Source of the DNA: Ascarosepion bandense | Lineage: Eukaryota > Mollusca > Cephalopoda > Sepiida > Sepiidae | Reading direction: 5' to 3' | NCBI GenBank assembly: GCA_037127315.1 | Contig: JBBBDQ010000347.1 | Coordinates: forward strand, 1,075,001-1,139,000 | DNA: 64,000 nt | Shown: positions 30,571 through 40,690 of the stretch, piece by piece | Position numbering within the stretch: the stretch's first letter is position 1 | How the letters are laid out: each line of letters starts with the position of its first letter | The notes under the pieces: model-generated | What the model was told of the DNA's origin: nothing | Databases searched by the model: none | Seen by the model: only the letters and a program-made list of their open reading frames with translations | Position numbers and translations under genes: made by a program

Positions 30571-30704
30571 AAATAAAAATTACTTTGATCTTTCCTCTTA
30601 ATAATATTATAATCATTTTGATATAAAAAGTTCGTTTTATTAAATTTTGAACATTTTGAAATCATACTATGCTGGTTTTTTGTGATGTAATGGATGTACC
30701 TAAT

Positions 30705-32040
30705 TAAATTTCTGATAGAGCACCATAACTAACCTCAAGAAGTCGATGAATAAATAATAAGTCAATGATCTTGTATTCCTTAAGAACATCATAGGGCATC
30801 ATAAAGACATTAAAGAATGTGAGGCAGAAATAATAATGGTCAATGAACTTGTGTTCCTTAACAAGCTGACAGGGCACTATAAGAAAACTAAAGAAGGCAA
30901 GGCAGAAATAAAAATAGTCAATGACCTTGGATTTCTTAAAATAACTCTTAGGACGCTATACGAAAAGCAAAAAAGGCAAAGCAGAAATGATAATGGTCAA
31001 TGATCATGTATTTCTTAACAAACTGATAGGGCACTATAAGGAAACTAAAGAAGGCGATGTAGAAATAATAATGGCTAATGATCTTGTATGTGTTAACAAA
31101 CTGATAGGTTACTATAACGAAACTAAAAAAGGTTAGGCAGAAATAACCATGTATTATTTGTTAACAACCTGATAGGGCACCATAAAGAAGCTAAAGAATA
31201 TGAGGCAGAAATAATAATGGCCAATGATCTCGTATTTTATCAACAATCTGATAGGCATAATAACGAAACTAACGATGGTGAGACAGAAATAACAATGGTC
31301 AATGACCTTGTATTTCTTAACAAGCTGATAGTGCATTATAAGTAAACTAAAGAAGGCGAAGCAAAAATAATAATGGTCAATGATCTTGTATTTTTTAACA
31401 ACCTGATAAGGTACCATAAGGAAACTAAAGAAGGTGAGGCAGAAATAACAATGGCCAATGATCTTGTATTCTTTAACTACCAGATAGGTCACCATAACAA
31501 AACTAAAGAAGTCGAGGCAGAACTAAAAATCTTTCATACCTTAACTATCTGATAGGGTACCATAACGAAACTAACGAAGTCGAGGAAGAAATAACAATCT
31601 TTTATACCTTAACTATCTGATAGGGTACCATAACGAAACTAACGAAGTCGAGGCAGAAATAACAATCTTTTATTACCTTAACTATCTGATAGGGTACTAT
31701 AACGAAACTAAGGAAGTCGAGGCAGAAATAACAATCTTTTATACCTTAACTATCTGGCAGGGTACCATAACGAAACTAACGAAGTTGAGGCAGAAATAAC
31801 ACTCTTTTATACCTTAACTATCTGATAGGGTACCATAACGAAACTAACAAAGGCGAAGCAGAAATAACAATCTTTTATACCTTAACTATCTGATAGGGTA
31901 CCATAACGAAACTAACGAAGTCGAGGCAGAAATAACTCTCTTTTATACCTTAACTATCTGATAGGGTACCATAACGAAACTATCAAAGGCGAAGCAGAAA
32001 TAATAATACTCAAAACTATTTTTATACCTTAACTACGTAA
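30705..32040 (+). repeat. Minisatellite with two unit lengths (~79 bp then 68 bp)
   Basis: Roughly 10 units of about 79 bp (30705-31500), marked by CTGATAGGGCACCATAA, GAGGCAGAAATAA and AATGATCTTGTATTTCTTAA, then 7-8 units of 68 bp (31500-32030), marked by CTGATAGGGTACCATAACGA and CTTTTATACCTTAACTAT. The second half is much more homogeneous. A minus-strand frame across it is a by-product. Confidence 0.92.
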
Positions 32041-32646
32041 ACCTTGAAAGAAGAAAGTATAGATAAAATGCCAATCTAAATTTGTCAAACTTTCATCCAG
32101 GTAGAGCAATATCCTTATGCCAAATCGGCCTCCTTGTTCAAAACAGTCGCCCTCTATGCCAAATTCTTCTGACAGAAACCGCCGCCTTTACGTTTTAATG
32201 TTGATTTTAAGCTGATTCTAAACGTACATAATTAATTTGGAAGCTCTCCCATAGAATACTTTCTGACATGTCGTCTATATTTCGAGTTTCATAAGGCCAA
32301 GCAAAAAACACTCTGTATACGATATTCGTCAAAAGAGCTAAATCATTATCTCAGCCCGGCCTGACAAAAACATCAGATGTGCAACGAGACTATGACACTG
32401 CAGTGAAAGAATATGTGACCAAGGGTTTTCATCGCCTCATCGCATCGAACGAATTGGAGAGAGCTAAACAAACTTTTAATGCACTTTGGATTGGTAATAC
32501 ATGCCGTCTACTCAAAGATACAGTACAACATCCTTGAATGGACGGCTTACATGCCACTAATCAAAACAAAGTGCTGTAAAAAACATTTAATAACAAATAA
32601 TTTAGAATTACTCGGAAAGAAAATTTTATTCGCAAATACAAGAATG
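32041..32646. other. Unassigned sequence
   Basis: No recognised element. A 50-codon stretch near 32370-32530 reads LTKTSDVQRDYDTAVKEYV, plausible protein but isolated and unrecognised. Confidence 0.35.
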
Positions 32647-32880
32647 GGCGTTGTGATGCAGTGGATATCGGCTTGGAACGAGAAATCGGGGAGCCTAATT
32701 CGAATTCCAGTTGAATTCGTTGCATTCACTTACGCGCAAATACCCTTGGTAAAAGTATTAATCCTTCTCTTCCCTCCAGTTATGGGTTAAATAACCGAAT
32801 ATATTGTGTTCTGCTCAGTCAGTGATGTATTTTTTGAGACATGATCAACCAAGCATGTATCACGTTTGGCACTTAACTTA
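32647..32880 (+). mobile_element. SINE-1 with internal deletion
   Basis: Head intact (GTTGTGATGCAGTGGATATC) but the B box is altered (AATTCGAATTCC). The body from GGCTGGCAACC to TCTTCTGCC is missing, so GTGTTCTG joins CTCAGTCAGTGATG. Ends CACTTAACTTA. Confidence 0.88.
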
Positions 32881-33221
32881 AGAAAAGCATTAGAGGAGGA
32901 CTATATATCAAACAATTATCTACTTCCATAAACGTTACATTATTTAATATAGAAAATGGTGTATTGAATTTTTTTAATATAAAGATGCTCAAGCGATTTT
33001 CTGATAGGCACGGCATATGAGACCTTTGAAAGGACGCTCCTTTTAAAAAAGCAACAGAAAATATATCATGTTACAGTCATGAAGATAAAATAACAAGGGC
33101 AAAACATAAAACACTTGGGATTGGCCAGTGAAGTTGCTAAAATCGCTTGTAAAAATAATTACTGAACATTTTTTTCTTACGTTCCTTACATCCAACAAAA
33201 AAGAAATCATGTTAGAATTTT
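32881..33221. other. Unassigned sequence
   Basis: About 340 bp of AT-rich sequence with no recognised motif. Confidence 0.4.
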
Positions 33222-33415
33222 TTTTTTTTTTTAATCGTATCACCCCGAGCGGTAACGCCACTGATGTGCAGGGGGCTACGTAATAGTGAAAAGATTGGAA
33301 AAGAGAAAGCCGGAAACCACATCCTAAACAGGGAACAAGGGATGAGTCACTTAACCTGTTCAATAGACGTGGGTGGAGTGTGAACCGGGCGATAGATAGA
33401 TCTATCTACAATACT
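33222..33415 (-). mobile_element. 180-bp repeat with LINE-B-like 3' tail, copy 2
   Basis: Near-identical to 4572-4765: T-run, AATCGTATCACCCCGAG, GGAAACCACATCCTAAACAG, AACCTGTTCAATAGACGTGG, CGATAGATAGATCTATCTAC at the far end. It lacks seven bases (CAAGGCG-type) near the tail. The high identity suggests recent activity. Confidence 0.78.
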
Positions 33416-33479
33416 GGAAAAATTAATTTAAAAAAATTAATAAAATTTTCCTTGTTCGTCGTCCGTCCTTTTCAAAGAA

Positions 33480-33568
33480 ACACGCACACGCACACACACA
33501 CAGTTATATATATATTTGACCGTTCTGTGCATATATATATATATATATATATATAGATAGATAGATGT
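33480..33568 (+). repeat. (CA)n/(TA)n/(TAGA)n compound microsatellite
   Basis: CACACG and CACACA runs (33480-33502), a short TA run, then (TA)n at 33529-33556 continuing into TAGATAGATAG. Confidence 0.95.
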
Positions 33569-34149
33569 TAAATAAGATGAAAAAGAGTGATTGATTTTAT
33601 TTCAAATAAATAAGAAAAGCTGAATAAATTTAAGATATTTCGTTATTCATTTAACGTTTTTTTAAAAAGAAGAATAATGTGGCGTTATTGTTTCAGCTTT
33701 AATTTATATTTTAATGATGTTTTGTTGTGTAGACGTCACGTGCCTACCTTTTGGCACTTCCATTTATGTTTTTATCATTATTTAAAAACTTGTTTGTTTC
33801 CCTTTTCAATGATTTGCGTAGACGCCAGGTGCGAACCACACGGTGTTTGTATCTACTTTTAATGTTCGAATTTGCTAACCTAATTTAAATGTGTATGAAA
33901 AATTGATTTTATGATTATATTTTAACTGGATGCTAAATAGGACGGGCATGAAAGTGTATATGCAATATTATTTTATTGCAAGTACATGGTGGCTAAAAAG
34001 TTACCAGCCACATTTTAAAATACTTAAAAATTATTTATTAACTACACTTTTTAAAGGAAATCGATATGAGAGTAAAGTATTTGTCTATATTTCTGAGATG
34101 ATGTGGTATTTACTGTATCTGCATTATTCGGACTACTGACCGCATCTTT
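33569..34149. other. Unassigned sequence
   Basis: No recognised element. The short frames at 33677 and 33930 have no known motifs. Confidence 0.4.
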
Positions 34150-34460
34150 GTTGCCATTTGTAAGACGTTTCGGTTGTTCTACGCTCCGGCCTTCTTCAGG
34201 TGCTAGGATTTTGGAATTAAACCATTTATCATAATCACTGGGGTATATGAACTCCATTCCTTGCTTAGAGGTTGTCTGGAAATCATGAGATTTGTCCCTC
34301 TAACCCTGTAAGTTACTTGTTCACCACTGTTGTAGCCTAGTATGGAACTCAGAACTCTTTGGGTCAAATCACAGGAACTAACCAACGTCTATATCCACTC
34401 GGCCTTGTGTCAGTAAAGCCGGAGCGTACAACTGCTGAAACGTCGTTGAAAATAGGGAAA
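34150..34460. repeat. Inverted pair of hammerhead-like/GAAACGTC repeats
   Basis: On the minus strand 34205-34165 reads CACCTGAAGAAGGCCGGAGC, then GTAGAACAACCGAAACGTC. On the plus strand 34415-34450 repeats AAAGCCGGAGCGTACAACTG, then CTGAAACGTCG. Elements with CTGA.GA and CGAAACGTC in this order are typical of Penelope-like pLTR hammerhead motifs, but stem II is degraded in both. The about 200 bp between are unassigned. Confidence 0.45.
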
Positions 34461-34877
34461 GTATTTAGCATGAAATTTTCGCGTAAACTGATATTCACCA
34501 TTTTGTGGTGTGGAAAACATAACTTCTGGAATTCGCCCTTCTTCCCAATCTTGGTTTTGTATAGTAGTTACATTTTAACGAACCCTGAAAGAAAAGTGTC
34601 ACATGGTGTTAAGTCAGGACTCCTGGCTGGTCACTCATAGTATATAATAGGAAGTTACTTTTCAATCATTCTGTATGTACGTAAGTTTCTCTGTGACTCT
34701 GTGTGTGTGTGTGCGTGTGTATATGGGTGGATGACTTGATTTGATGGGTTTAAATGTGATCCCAGCAGAAGAGGAAGCCGTTATCTCATTCTCAAAGTGT
34801 TTGATTTATGATGAGGTTTCTTTTTTGACTAAAAAAAGCCATCCAATGATAGATCACCATTTAAGCGTTTGTTTAGC

Positions 34878-34912
<35 letters not shown>

Positions 34913-35577
34913 TTGCCTTTTCGAAAAGCATTAATGCGAAACAAATGCTTCAAAATAGACTGGAACTTGAATTCTGCTCGCTTATTCCAAATCCCGTACT
35001 GATTAACTGCACATACGACAGTAGCATTACCAAATTTATGAATTTTGTTTTTATCAATAGCCTCACTTTTTTTCCTGTCAATCTTGACAATGTGCCTAAT
35101 CGATTTTTTTCGCTTATTCCTTCCTAGACACTATGATATTTAAAGGTCGAATGTTTCGCCCACATTCTCACGTTTCATCTTTTTTCTCAAACAAACATCA
35201 TCAAATATTAGAGAGAAGGCCTTTTTTTACAATATATCAAGCTAGGTGACAGAGTGCAGAGAAGTAGATACCGAACGCAATGTGAAGACAACCATTTTCT
35301 CTTGAATTTATTTTCAGTTTGCGGATTCTATTCGTCATTCAGGTTACAGAAGAGCATTCAGTTTCTTTGAGTAATATTAGCAGTGACAGTTACGGTCAGT
35401 ATATTAAACTCTCACGCTTTTATCATGTAATCCAGTATTTCTAATGCACCATATGCGTAAATTCCAGACCCCGTATATTTTTACATATTTTAATATTTGA
35501 AGTTTAAATTACATGCTTTTTGATAGACCATTTTTACATATAAATTGTGGAGTTGAACGTTCAAGATATGTACAGGA
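34461..35577. other. Unassigned sequence with one (TA)n
   Basis: Contains (TA)n at 34880-34910 and (GT)-rich 34703-34720. A 128-codon frame from 34741 spans the TA tract and has no recognisable similarity; I do not consider it a gene. Confidence 0.4.
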
Positions 35578-35578
35578 T

Positions 35579-35920
35579 TACGGCCGTACACACAGAAAGT
35601 TAAGGAAAGTCGGGCCTGGTCAGTACATATGTAGTTGATTGCTTAGGAATACCAAGTGCTTGAATGTGGGGTGGTGTAAATGACGTGGGGTAGGCGTAAG
35701 GGATAGAAGCTTGGGATTGGAAATCGGAGTGTGGAGAATTATTCCATCTGCGTTTGTGATATTCACTTACGCACGAATAGGATGGTAATATTATGAATTC
35801 ACCTATTCTGAGGTTTATAAATACTATATTAAGCAGAAACTCATTATTATCTTTGAAAAATTACTACAGTCAAATAATATTTACTGAGATTAAACAACCT
35901 GAAAATGTTTGATAAGCCGT
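35579..35920 (+). mobile_element. 5S-rRNA/tRNA composite SINE, copy 2
   Basis: ACGGCCGTACAC (35580-35591) matches the 5' end of 5S rRNA, and 35594-35664 matches its 3' part: GTTAAGGAAAGTCGGGCCTG, GTCAGTAC, GCTTAGGAATACCAAGTGCT. A decayed tRNA-like unit and TGATATTCACTTACGC follow (as after the SINE-1 B box), then the shared body (CTCATTATTATCTTTG, TTGATAAGCCGTAAA). Same order as copy 1 at 2871, so the two are one family. Confidence 0.72.
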
Positions 35921-35959
35921 AAAATAAAAAAATGCAAATATTTATACGAACGATTTTCA

Positions 35960-36850
35960 TTTTTTAATTTAGTTTTAAATTCTGGCGTGTTAGCTTTAGT
36001 TCCTTGAAAATTTGAATAGCGAATTTTTTTTTTTATCGACTTTTGCTTTTATTTTGAAATCTGGTGTTAAAATACTAGTATTTCAATAGAACGTTTTTTA
36101 TAGATAATTTTCTAATTTTAATTTTAGGAATATTTACAGATATTTTATTTTTGATTAAAATTTTGAATTTAAATTCCACGATATTCATAATTTTTTCTCT
36201 TGAATTATGCGAAAATTTGTTGTAATTTTTAATTTCAATTGTCTTATTTTTAAAATTTGTTGTATAAATTCCAGGTTTTAAGATAGATCTTTTGTTCGTT
36301 GATAATTTTGAAGTTAATTTATAAAAGTTTTGTAACTGTTTCTCTTTTTTTATATTTTTATTTTAGATTCTTGGACTTTAAACAGAGCCTTTGAATCAGA
36401 ATAATTTTCGAGTTTAAAAAACAGGATATTTTGTAGATTTTAATTTATATTTTAACATTTAGCTTTTAAATTCCATGATTTTTGACAGATATTTTTGCTG
36501 GTCGATAATTTCGGAATTTATATTACAAGATATTTTTACGCAGATTTCGTTTTTATTAAATTTAAATTTCGCTGTTTAAATTCTATAATTTTTGACATAG
36601 CTTTTGTCTCTAAGCAAATTTGGAGTTAAAATTACAAATGCTTTTTGGCAATGATTTTGTTTAACAAGAACATTTATCACTATGTAATTTAAGTATTTTT
36701 TCTACCACAAATTTGCCTTTTTTATTTTAGGAATAAATTTGAGAATTTTCGACAGGTTTTGCCTTCAAACAAATTTTCAAGTTTATATTACAAGATTTTT
36801 ACAATTGTCTTTCTCTTCATAATTTTGCCATTTACTACAGATTCAAAAAA
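35960..36850 (+). repeat. Decayed ~100-150-bp tandem array
   Basis: T-rich sequence in which similar phrases recur at roughly 100-150-bp steps: AATTCCACGATATTC (36170), AATTCCAGGTTTTAAG (36267), AATTCCATGATTTTTGAC (36468), AATTCTATAATTTTTGAC (36579) and GAGAATTTTCGACAGG (36742), each followed by AATTT..GGAGTT-like stretches. Identity between units is low, so the array is old or this is an AT-composition effect. Confidence 0.45.
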
Positions 36851-37174
36851 TCTTTTGCTAAACAGAGAAGGATTGTTTTAAAAAATATAAATTCATCGCC
36901 AAAATATTGATTTAGCGAAAAAGCTGCGAATTATATGTAGCAAGTCATTTAGTAGTACAGAAATGATATGTATAAGATAAAAATGACGGAGACACGATAT
37001 TTCATGGTAAATCAGAATTATGGGGCCTATTTCAGGCGAACCATCACCAGCTTCCCTCTTTATTGTACAGAAGATTTTATCTTTACCATGAAATAACTTG
37101 TCTGCCTAAAATTCTTATATTTGCTCTATATGAATTTCTGGCTATTGGGTGTGTATAATGATAACATACATGCT
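36851..37174. other. Unassigned sequence
   Basis: About 320 bp with no recognised gene or repeat. Confidence 0.4.
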
Positions 37175-37354
37175 AAAAAGTCTGCCTTCTTTTACCGAGC
37201 GTCCAGAGCCCTGAGGTAGAATCGCCGACTGACGCCACTTCGGTCGGGTTTCAATCCTGGATTAAAAACAATCGGAGTCTAACCATATTGATGAGCTGTG
37301 ATATAGCGAAACAGATCTGTCTACGGATGACTATATATATATATATATATATAG

Positions 37355-37396
<42 letters not shown>
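37175..37396 (+). mobile_element. SINE-2, sense, with (TA)n tail
   Basis: Reads GAGCGTCCAGAGCCCTGAGG, GAATCGCCGACTGACG, the B-box-like CGGTCGGGTTTCAATCC, GATGAGCTGTGATATAGCGA, CTGTCTACGGATGACTA and then two (TA)n blocks (37333-37354, 37358-37396) separated by GTCA. This is the typical head-to-tail order for the family. Confidence 0.82.
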
Positions 37397-37398
<2 letters not shown>

Positions 37399-37519
37399 AT
37401 TCGTAAATATATTTCATTCATAAAAAGTTTTTACGCGACCTAGGTTTCTACGATGAGTGGTGTTTTCAGACGATTTTCAATAACTTTGTAACACAAAAGA
37501 AGTCTTTTACAAGGCAAAT

Positions 37520-37864
37520 GTACATGACTTAAATGGCCAAAATAAAATATACTTGGGATCAAACAAAGACACCTTTAGGACCGGGTGGTTCATTTACAAG
37601 TCTACATTCAAAATAAAAAACATAAAGCTGTACAGAATTGTCTTGCCACATGTGGAAATTAAAATCAAAATAGGGAAAAGACCCAGACATAATGTAGAGT
37701 ATAGTAAAAACAGACAGGCCTACAAGGGTAGCAAAATATGTAGATTATGTCAGGAAGAAATGTTAGAGATTATACTATTCCCAAACAAAAACGAACTATT
37801 GAATGAAAGAACTGAAATTATGTCTAAGTGTAGCCATACAAAAAACAAGTCTCTTCATGTATGA
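37520..37864 (+). pseudogene. PLE GIY-YIG endonuclease, C-terminal part
   Basis: From YLGSNKDTFRTGWFIYKS the frame (103 codons from 37553) continues LPHVEIKIKIGKRPRHNVEY, SKNRQAYKGSKICRLCQEEM and NELLNERTEIMSKCSHTKNK. The CRLC..E and LLN.R.E...C.H signature is typical of the end of PLE proteins after the GIY-YIG nuclease, the domain that would cut target DNA during insertion. The GIY-YIG motif itself and the RT are absent because the copy is 5' truncated. Confidence 0.68.
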
Positions 37865-37961
37865 AAACGTTATATTTTCTTGTAATTTAAAAAATTTCGC
37901 GTTCAAAAATTCTCTGCCACGTTACGTAAGCGTCGTTAGAAAAAACAGTAAACCGTAAAAT

Positions 37962-38025
37962 CAGTTATTGAAAATTGCCTGAAGATACCACTCGTGGTCG
38001 AAACCTAGGTCGCGTAATAACTTGA
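37962..38025 (+). ncRNA. Type I hammerhead ribozyme candidate in PLE repeat
   Basis: Core CTGAAGA (37979-37985) fits CUGANGA. Stem II is ACCAC/GTGGT (37987-37998). GAAA is at 38000-38003. Stem III is the minimal palindrome ACCTAGGT (38003-38010), followed by the cleavage-site C (38011). Stem I pairs GC with GC next to the core, with a further possible U-G pair, and GTTATT with AATAAC further out. The base pair closing stem II near the core is a U-C mismatch. Short stem III is known for PLE hammerheads. The matching left repeat (37437-37469, minus) has CTGAAAA and is probably inactive. Confidence 0.62.
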
Positions 38026-38138
38026 TTAATAATGGAAAATATTAAAAGGTTCTACAATATAATTGTATCGAACACTTTTTAATAAAAAATGTGCACTAAT
38101 GTAGTTTTATTATGGCCAAAACTAGGTAATTAAACAAT

Positions 38139-38140
<2 letters not shown>

Positions 38141-38181
<41 letters not shown>
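38141..38181 (+). repeat. (TA)n microsatellite
   Basis: About 40 bp of pure TA repeats directly downstream of the PLE piece. Confidence 0.95.
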
Positions 38182-38186
<5 letters not shown>

Positions 38187-38189
38187 TAC

Positions 38190-39420
38190 TTTTACAAAAT
38201 GTAGGGGTTGGGTTCATGACACCAAACCAAGTTAAAATCTTCATATAAACATATGTCGAAGAGGCCATCCTTTTACCTCAACATAGATATTCATAACAAA
38301 TGTAACATTTTTCCCGCTTACGTCTACACAGGCATGCAGCCGTCGGATCTTTGACTAGTGGCTTCTTTGAAATGTTCCCACACGGTGTCGAATAGATTCG
38401 AAAGGCCCCTATGATACGTAATGAATCGTATCAGCTTTATTAACGTCTTTGCTAACTGTTTCAGGTGGTCCTACGAATAAATATACAAAGGATTGCGTTC
38501 AGCAGAATGTATGTTAGGTATGAAACTTGTCCATCCTCAACTATCCGTTTTATGATAGATGTCAGTCAAGGCATCGCGAACAATTTGATTAAAATGTGAT
38601 TGAGCCACATCATGCATGGACCACATGCATCATCGTACTAACAGGGGTACATCATCTCGCAGGTATGAAACTGTATTCGAAAGTCACTGTAGACAGCTCC
38701 TGTAAGACGTCCTGTGTGAACATATGGATTTACTAAAAAAATAACTACAATTCCAACTCGTAAATTGATGATGGTTTTTAAACTGTACTTTACCATGTTG
38801 AATTTAATCTGCCTAAAAATGTTGTTTGTGTAATTTTGTTATTCAATAATTTCTAAATGTTGCCTCATCTACAAACAAGACTGAAAAGAGATAAATAAGA
38901 TTGGCCATTTTTTGCTATAAATCATCGGCAGACGTTGCAAATTATACGGATGCATGGACCGCGATTGAAATACCCTACATGTGGTCCTATGAAAGGTACG
39001 ACATGCTAGGGTCACTTGTCGTTTTCTTGTGATCAGGAGTACGAGCGAATGCCGATCTGTCTAGATATATAGTTTGAGGACAACAGATCCTATCTAAACA
39101 AAGCGACCATAAACAGCAGCAAATCTTGGGTGACTCGGCTACCTTTGGTTAGGAAAAGCGATCTGATACAATCGTGTAGCCTCGAATCTATTACTACTCT
39201 CGAGGCCGTAAGTAAAACTCATGTCTTCTTGCTCACGATATGAATATTCTTCCATTGATAAACGGAAGATTTATAATTTATTCACAAGTCCAACGTTGAA
39301 CGCTCAAGATAGAGTAGCCACAAAAGTACACGAATAAGAAATGTAACCTAGTCTACATGACTATACATCGTCATCTACCGTAAACTTTCTTTAAACTTAA
39401 CTAAAAACGAAGCATCTGCA
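38190..39420 (-). pseudogene. DDE transposase fossil (IS630/Tc1-like type)
   Basis: Minus-strand frames give, in order from 39400: MSFTYGLE, ATRLYQIAFPNQR, TTCRVFQSRSMHPYNLQRL, GRLTGAVYSDF, DVPLLVR, CMWSMHDVAQSHFNQIVRDA (a catalytic Asp region, HDGAPxHF in the family), GPFESIRHRVGTFQ and MNIYVE. The order fits a roughly 400-residue transposase with an N-terminal helix-turn-helix and a DDE core of a kind widespread in arthropods and molluscs. No TIRs found. Many stops and shifts; the segment with the last acidic residue is missing. Confidence 0.6.
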
Positions 39421-39469
39421 TGTATGTGGTTATTTGAACTATTGTCATTATTTTGGTTATTGGAACACG

Positions 39470-39653
39470 AACCCAACCTAAAGTCCGCTTACTTTCACCG
39501 ACGTCCATCGCTCAAAGGTGGAATTGCCGACTGATGTCAATTCTGTCTTAATTCTGGCGGCTAGAAGCAATCGGATGTGTGATTGTATTCTTGATACAAT
39601 CAGATACAGCGAAATAGATCTGTCTGCTGATCACGTATATATATATATATATA
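39470..39653 (+). mobile_element. SINE-2, sense, with short (TA)n tail
   Basis: AAAGTCCGCTTACTTTC, GGAATTGCCGACTGATGTC, a decayed B box, GATACAGCGAAATAGATCTG and CTGCTGATCACGTATATA. The order is as in 37175-37396. Confidence 0.78.
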
Positions 39654-39878
39654 GGATTAATATAAATGTATAAATTTAACACTTAGATAAATGATGTCAT
39701 ATTCAAGATTCGACTCTAATTTTGTTTACGAAACCTTTAAATCTTATGTGTCAGACGTCAAAAGATTTCAGCAATTGGCTGTCGATTTTCTCATTTAATT
39801 ATTTTTATATGATATTGAAATCATTTATGTGATATTGATTGGTGTTAAGTAATTTTTTCTTTTTCTATGCGTGTTTTC

Positions 39879-39883
<5 letters not shown>

Positions 39884-39917
<34 letters not shown>
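39884..39917 (+). repeat. (GT)n microsatellite
   Basis: About 34 bp of GT repeats immediately before the truncated LINE-B copy. Confidence 0.95.
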
Positions 39918-39921
<4 letters not shown>

Positions 39922-39929
39922 CGGTGGAT

Positions 39930-40690
39930 GTAACCTTGCAGCCGAGCTTGCAAAGGACCTCCAATCCGTAGTGGACTGGGGTAAGAAATGGCTCGTAAAT
40001 TTTAATGCTTCTAAAACGAAGCTACTATCAATTAATCATCATAGACAATTGCACCAACCTCCTATTAGCATGGACCAGGCTTGGCTCCCAGAGAGCAAAA
40101 CACTACGCCTCCTTGGTCTCACACTTTCAGCGGACCTCAAATGGAATGACTATATCGAATTCATTGCTAAATCCGCTGCTATGAAAGTCGGTTCTCTGTG
40201 CAGGGCCCGGAGGTTTTTTCCATCTGAATCTATCCTGCACACTTATAAATCTACCATCCGCCCGTGCATTGAATACTGTTGCCATATCTGATCGGGTGCC
40301 CCTGCTATTCTCCTTGGGCTTCTCGACAAGGTACAGCGGAGGGTCTGTAATGTGATCGATAACGACTTAGCAGACCGCCTGCAGTCTCTCTCTCACCGGC
40401 GCGACGTGGCTTCCCTGTGTCTCTTCTATAAATACTTTCACGGCTTCTGCTCCAATGAACTTGGATCCCTGCTGCCCCCTAGATACGAATTTGCACGAGA
40501 AACTAGATTAGCAACTAGATCTCACCCTTTTACAGTGAAACCGATAAAATGCAACCGCAACTTCTACTCCAACAGTTTCTCTTCTCGCACTTACCGACTG
40601 TGGAATTCCCTTCCAAAAGACTGCTTCCCCGACGGCTACTATCTTCAGGAGTTTAAAGGTAAGGTCAATAGACACCTCCTAACAAACTAA
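39930..40690 (+). pseudogene. LINE-B RT C-terminal ORF with one stop
   Basis: KDLQSVVDWGKKWLVNFNAS, LRLLGLTLSADLKWNDYIEF, SESILHTYKSTIRPCIEYCC, then a single TGA at 40289-40291. The same frame goes on: GAPAILLGLLDKVQRRVCNV, SHRRDVASLCLFYKYFHGF, ATRSHPFTVKPIKCNRNFYS and RLWNSLPKDCFPDGY. Only one in-frame stop in about 250 codons makes this the youngest LINE-B copy here. It would be the RT thumb and C-terminal region; it cannot act alone. Confidence 0.85.

Larger units (their letters stand above)
37404..38042 (+). mobile_element. Penelope-like element (PLE) 3' part between inverted repeats
   Basis: About 80-bp inverted repeats bound the piece. The left (37404-37487) contains TTACGCGACCTAGGTTTC. 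The right (37961-38042) is its reverse complement with CGAAACCTAGGTCGCGTAAT. Between them lies the end of a GIY-YIG endonuclease ORF. PLEs commonly carry pseudo-LTRs in direct or inverted orientation, with hammerhead ribozymes in them. Confidence 0.72.

Noticed and set aside
31154..31495. 113-codon minus-strand ORF with hydrophobic repeats
   Set aside because: Lies entirely within the 79-bp minisatellite; repeated residues reflect the DNA repeat.
30705..32040. Possible CRISPR array (also 48336-49130 and 52565-53360)
   Set aside because: Whole units are repeated without unique spacers, unit lengths and divergence are those of minisatellites, and the DNA is clearly eukaryotic.
34741..35127. 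128-codon ORF as a host gene
   Set aside because: Includes a translated (TA)n tract, no recognised domain, and no splice or start support.
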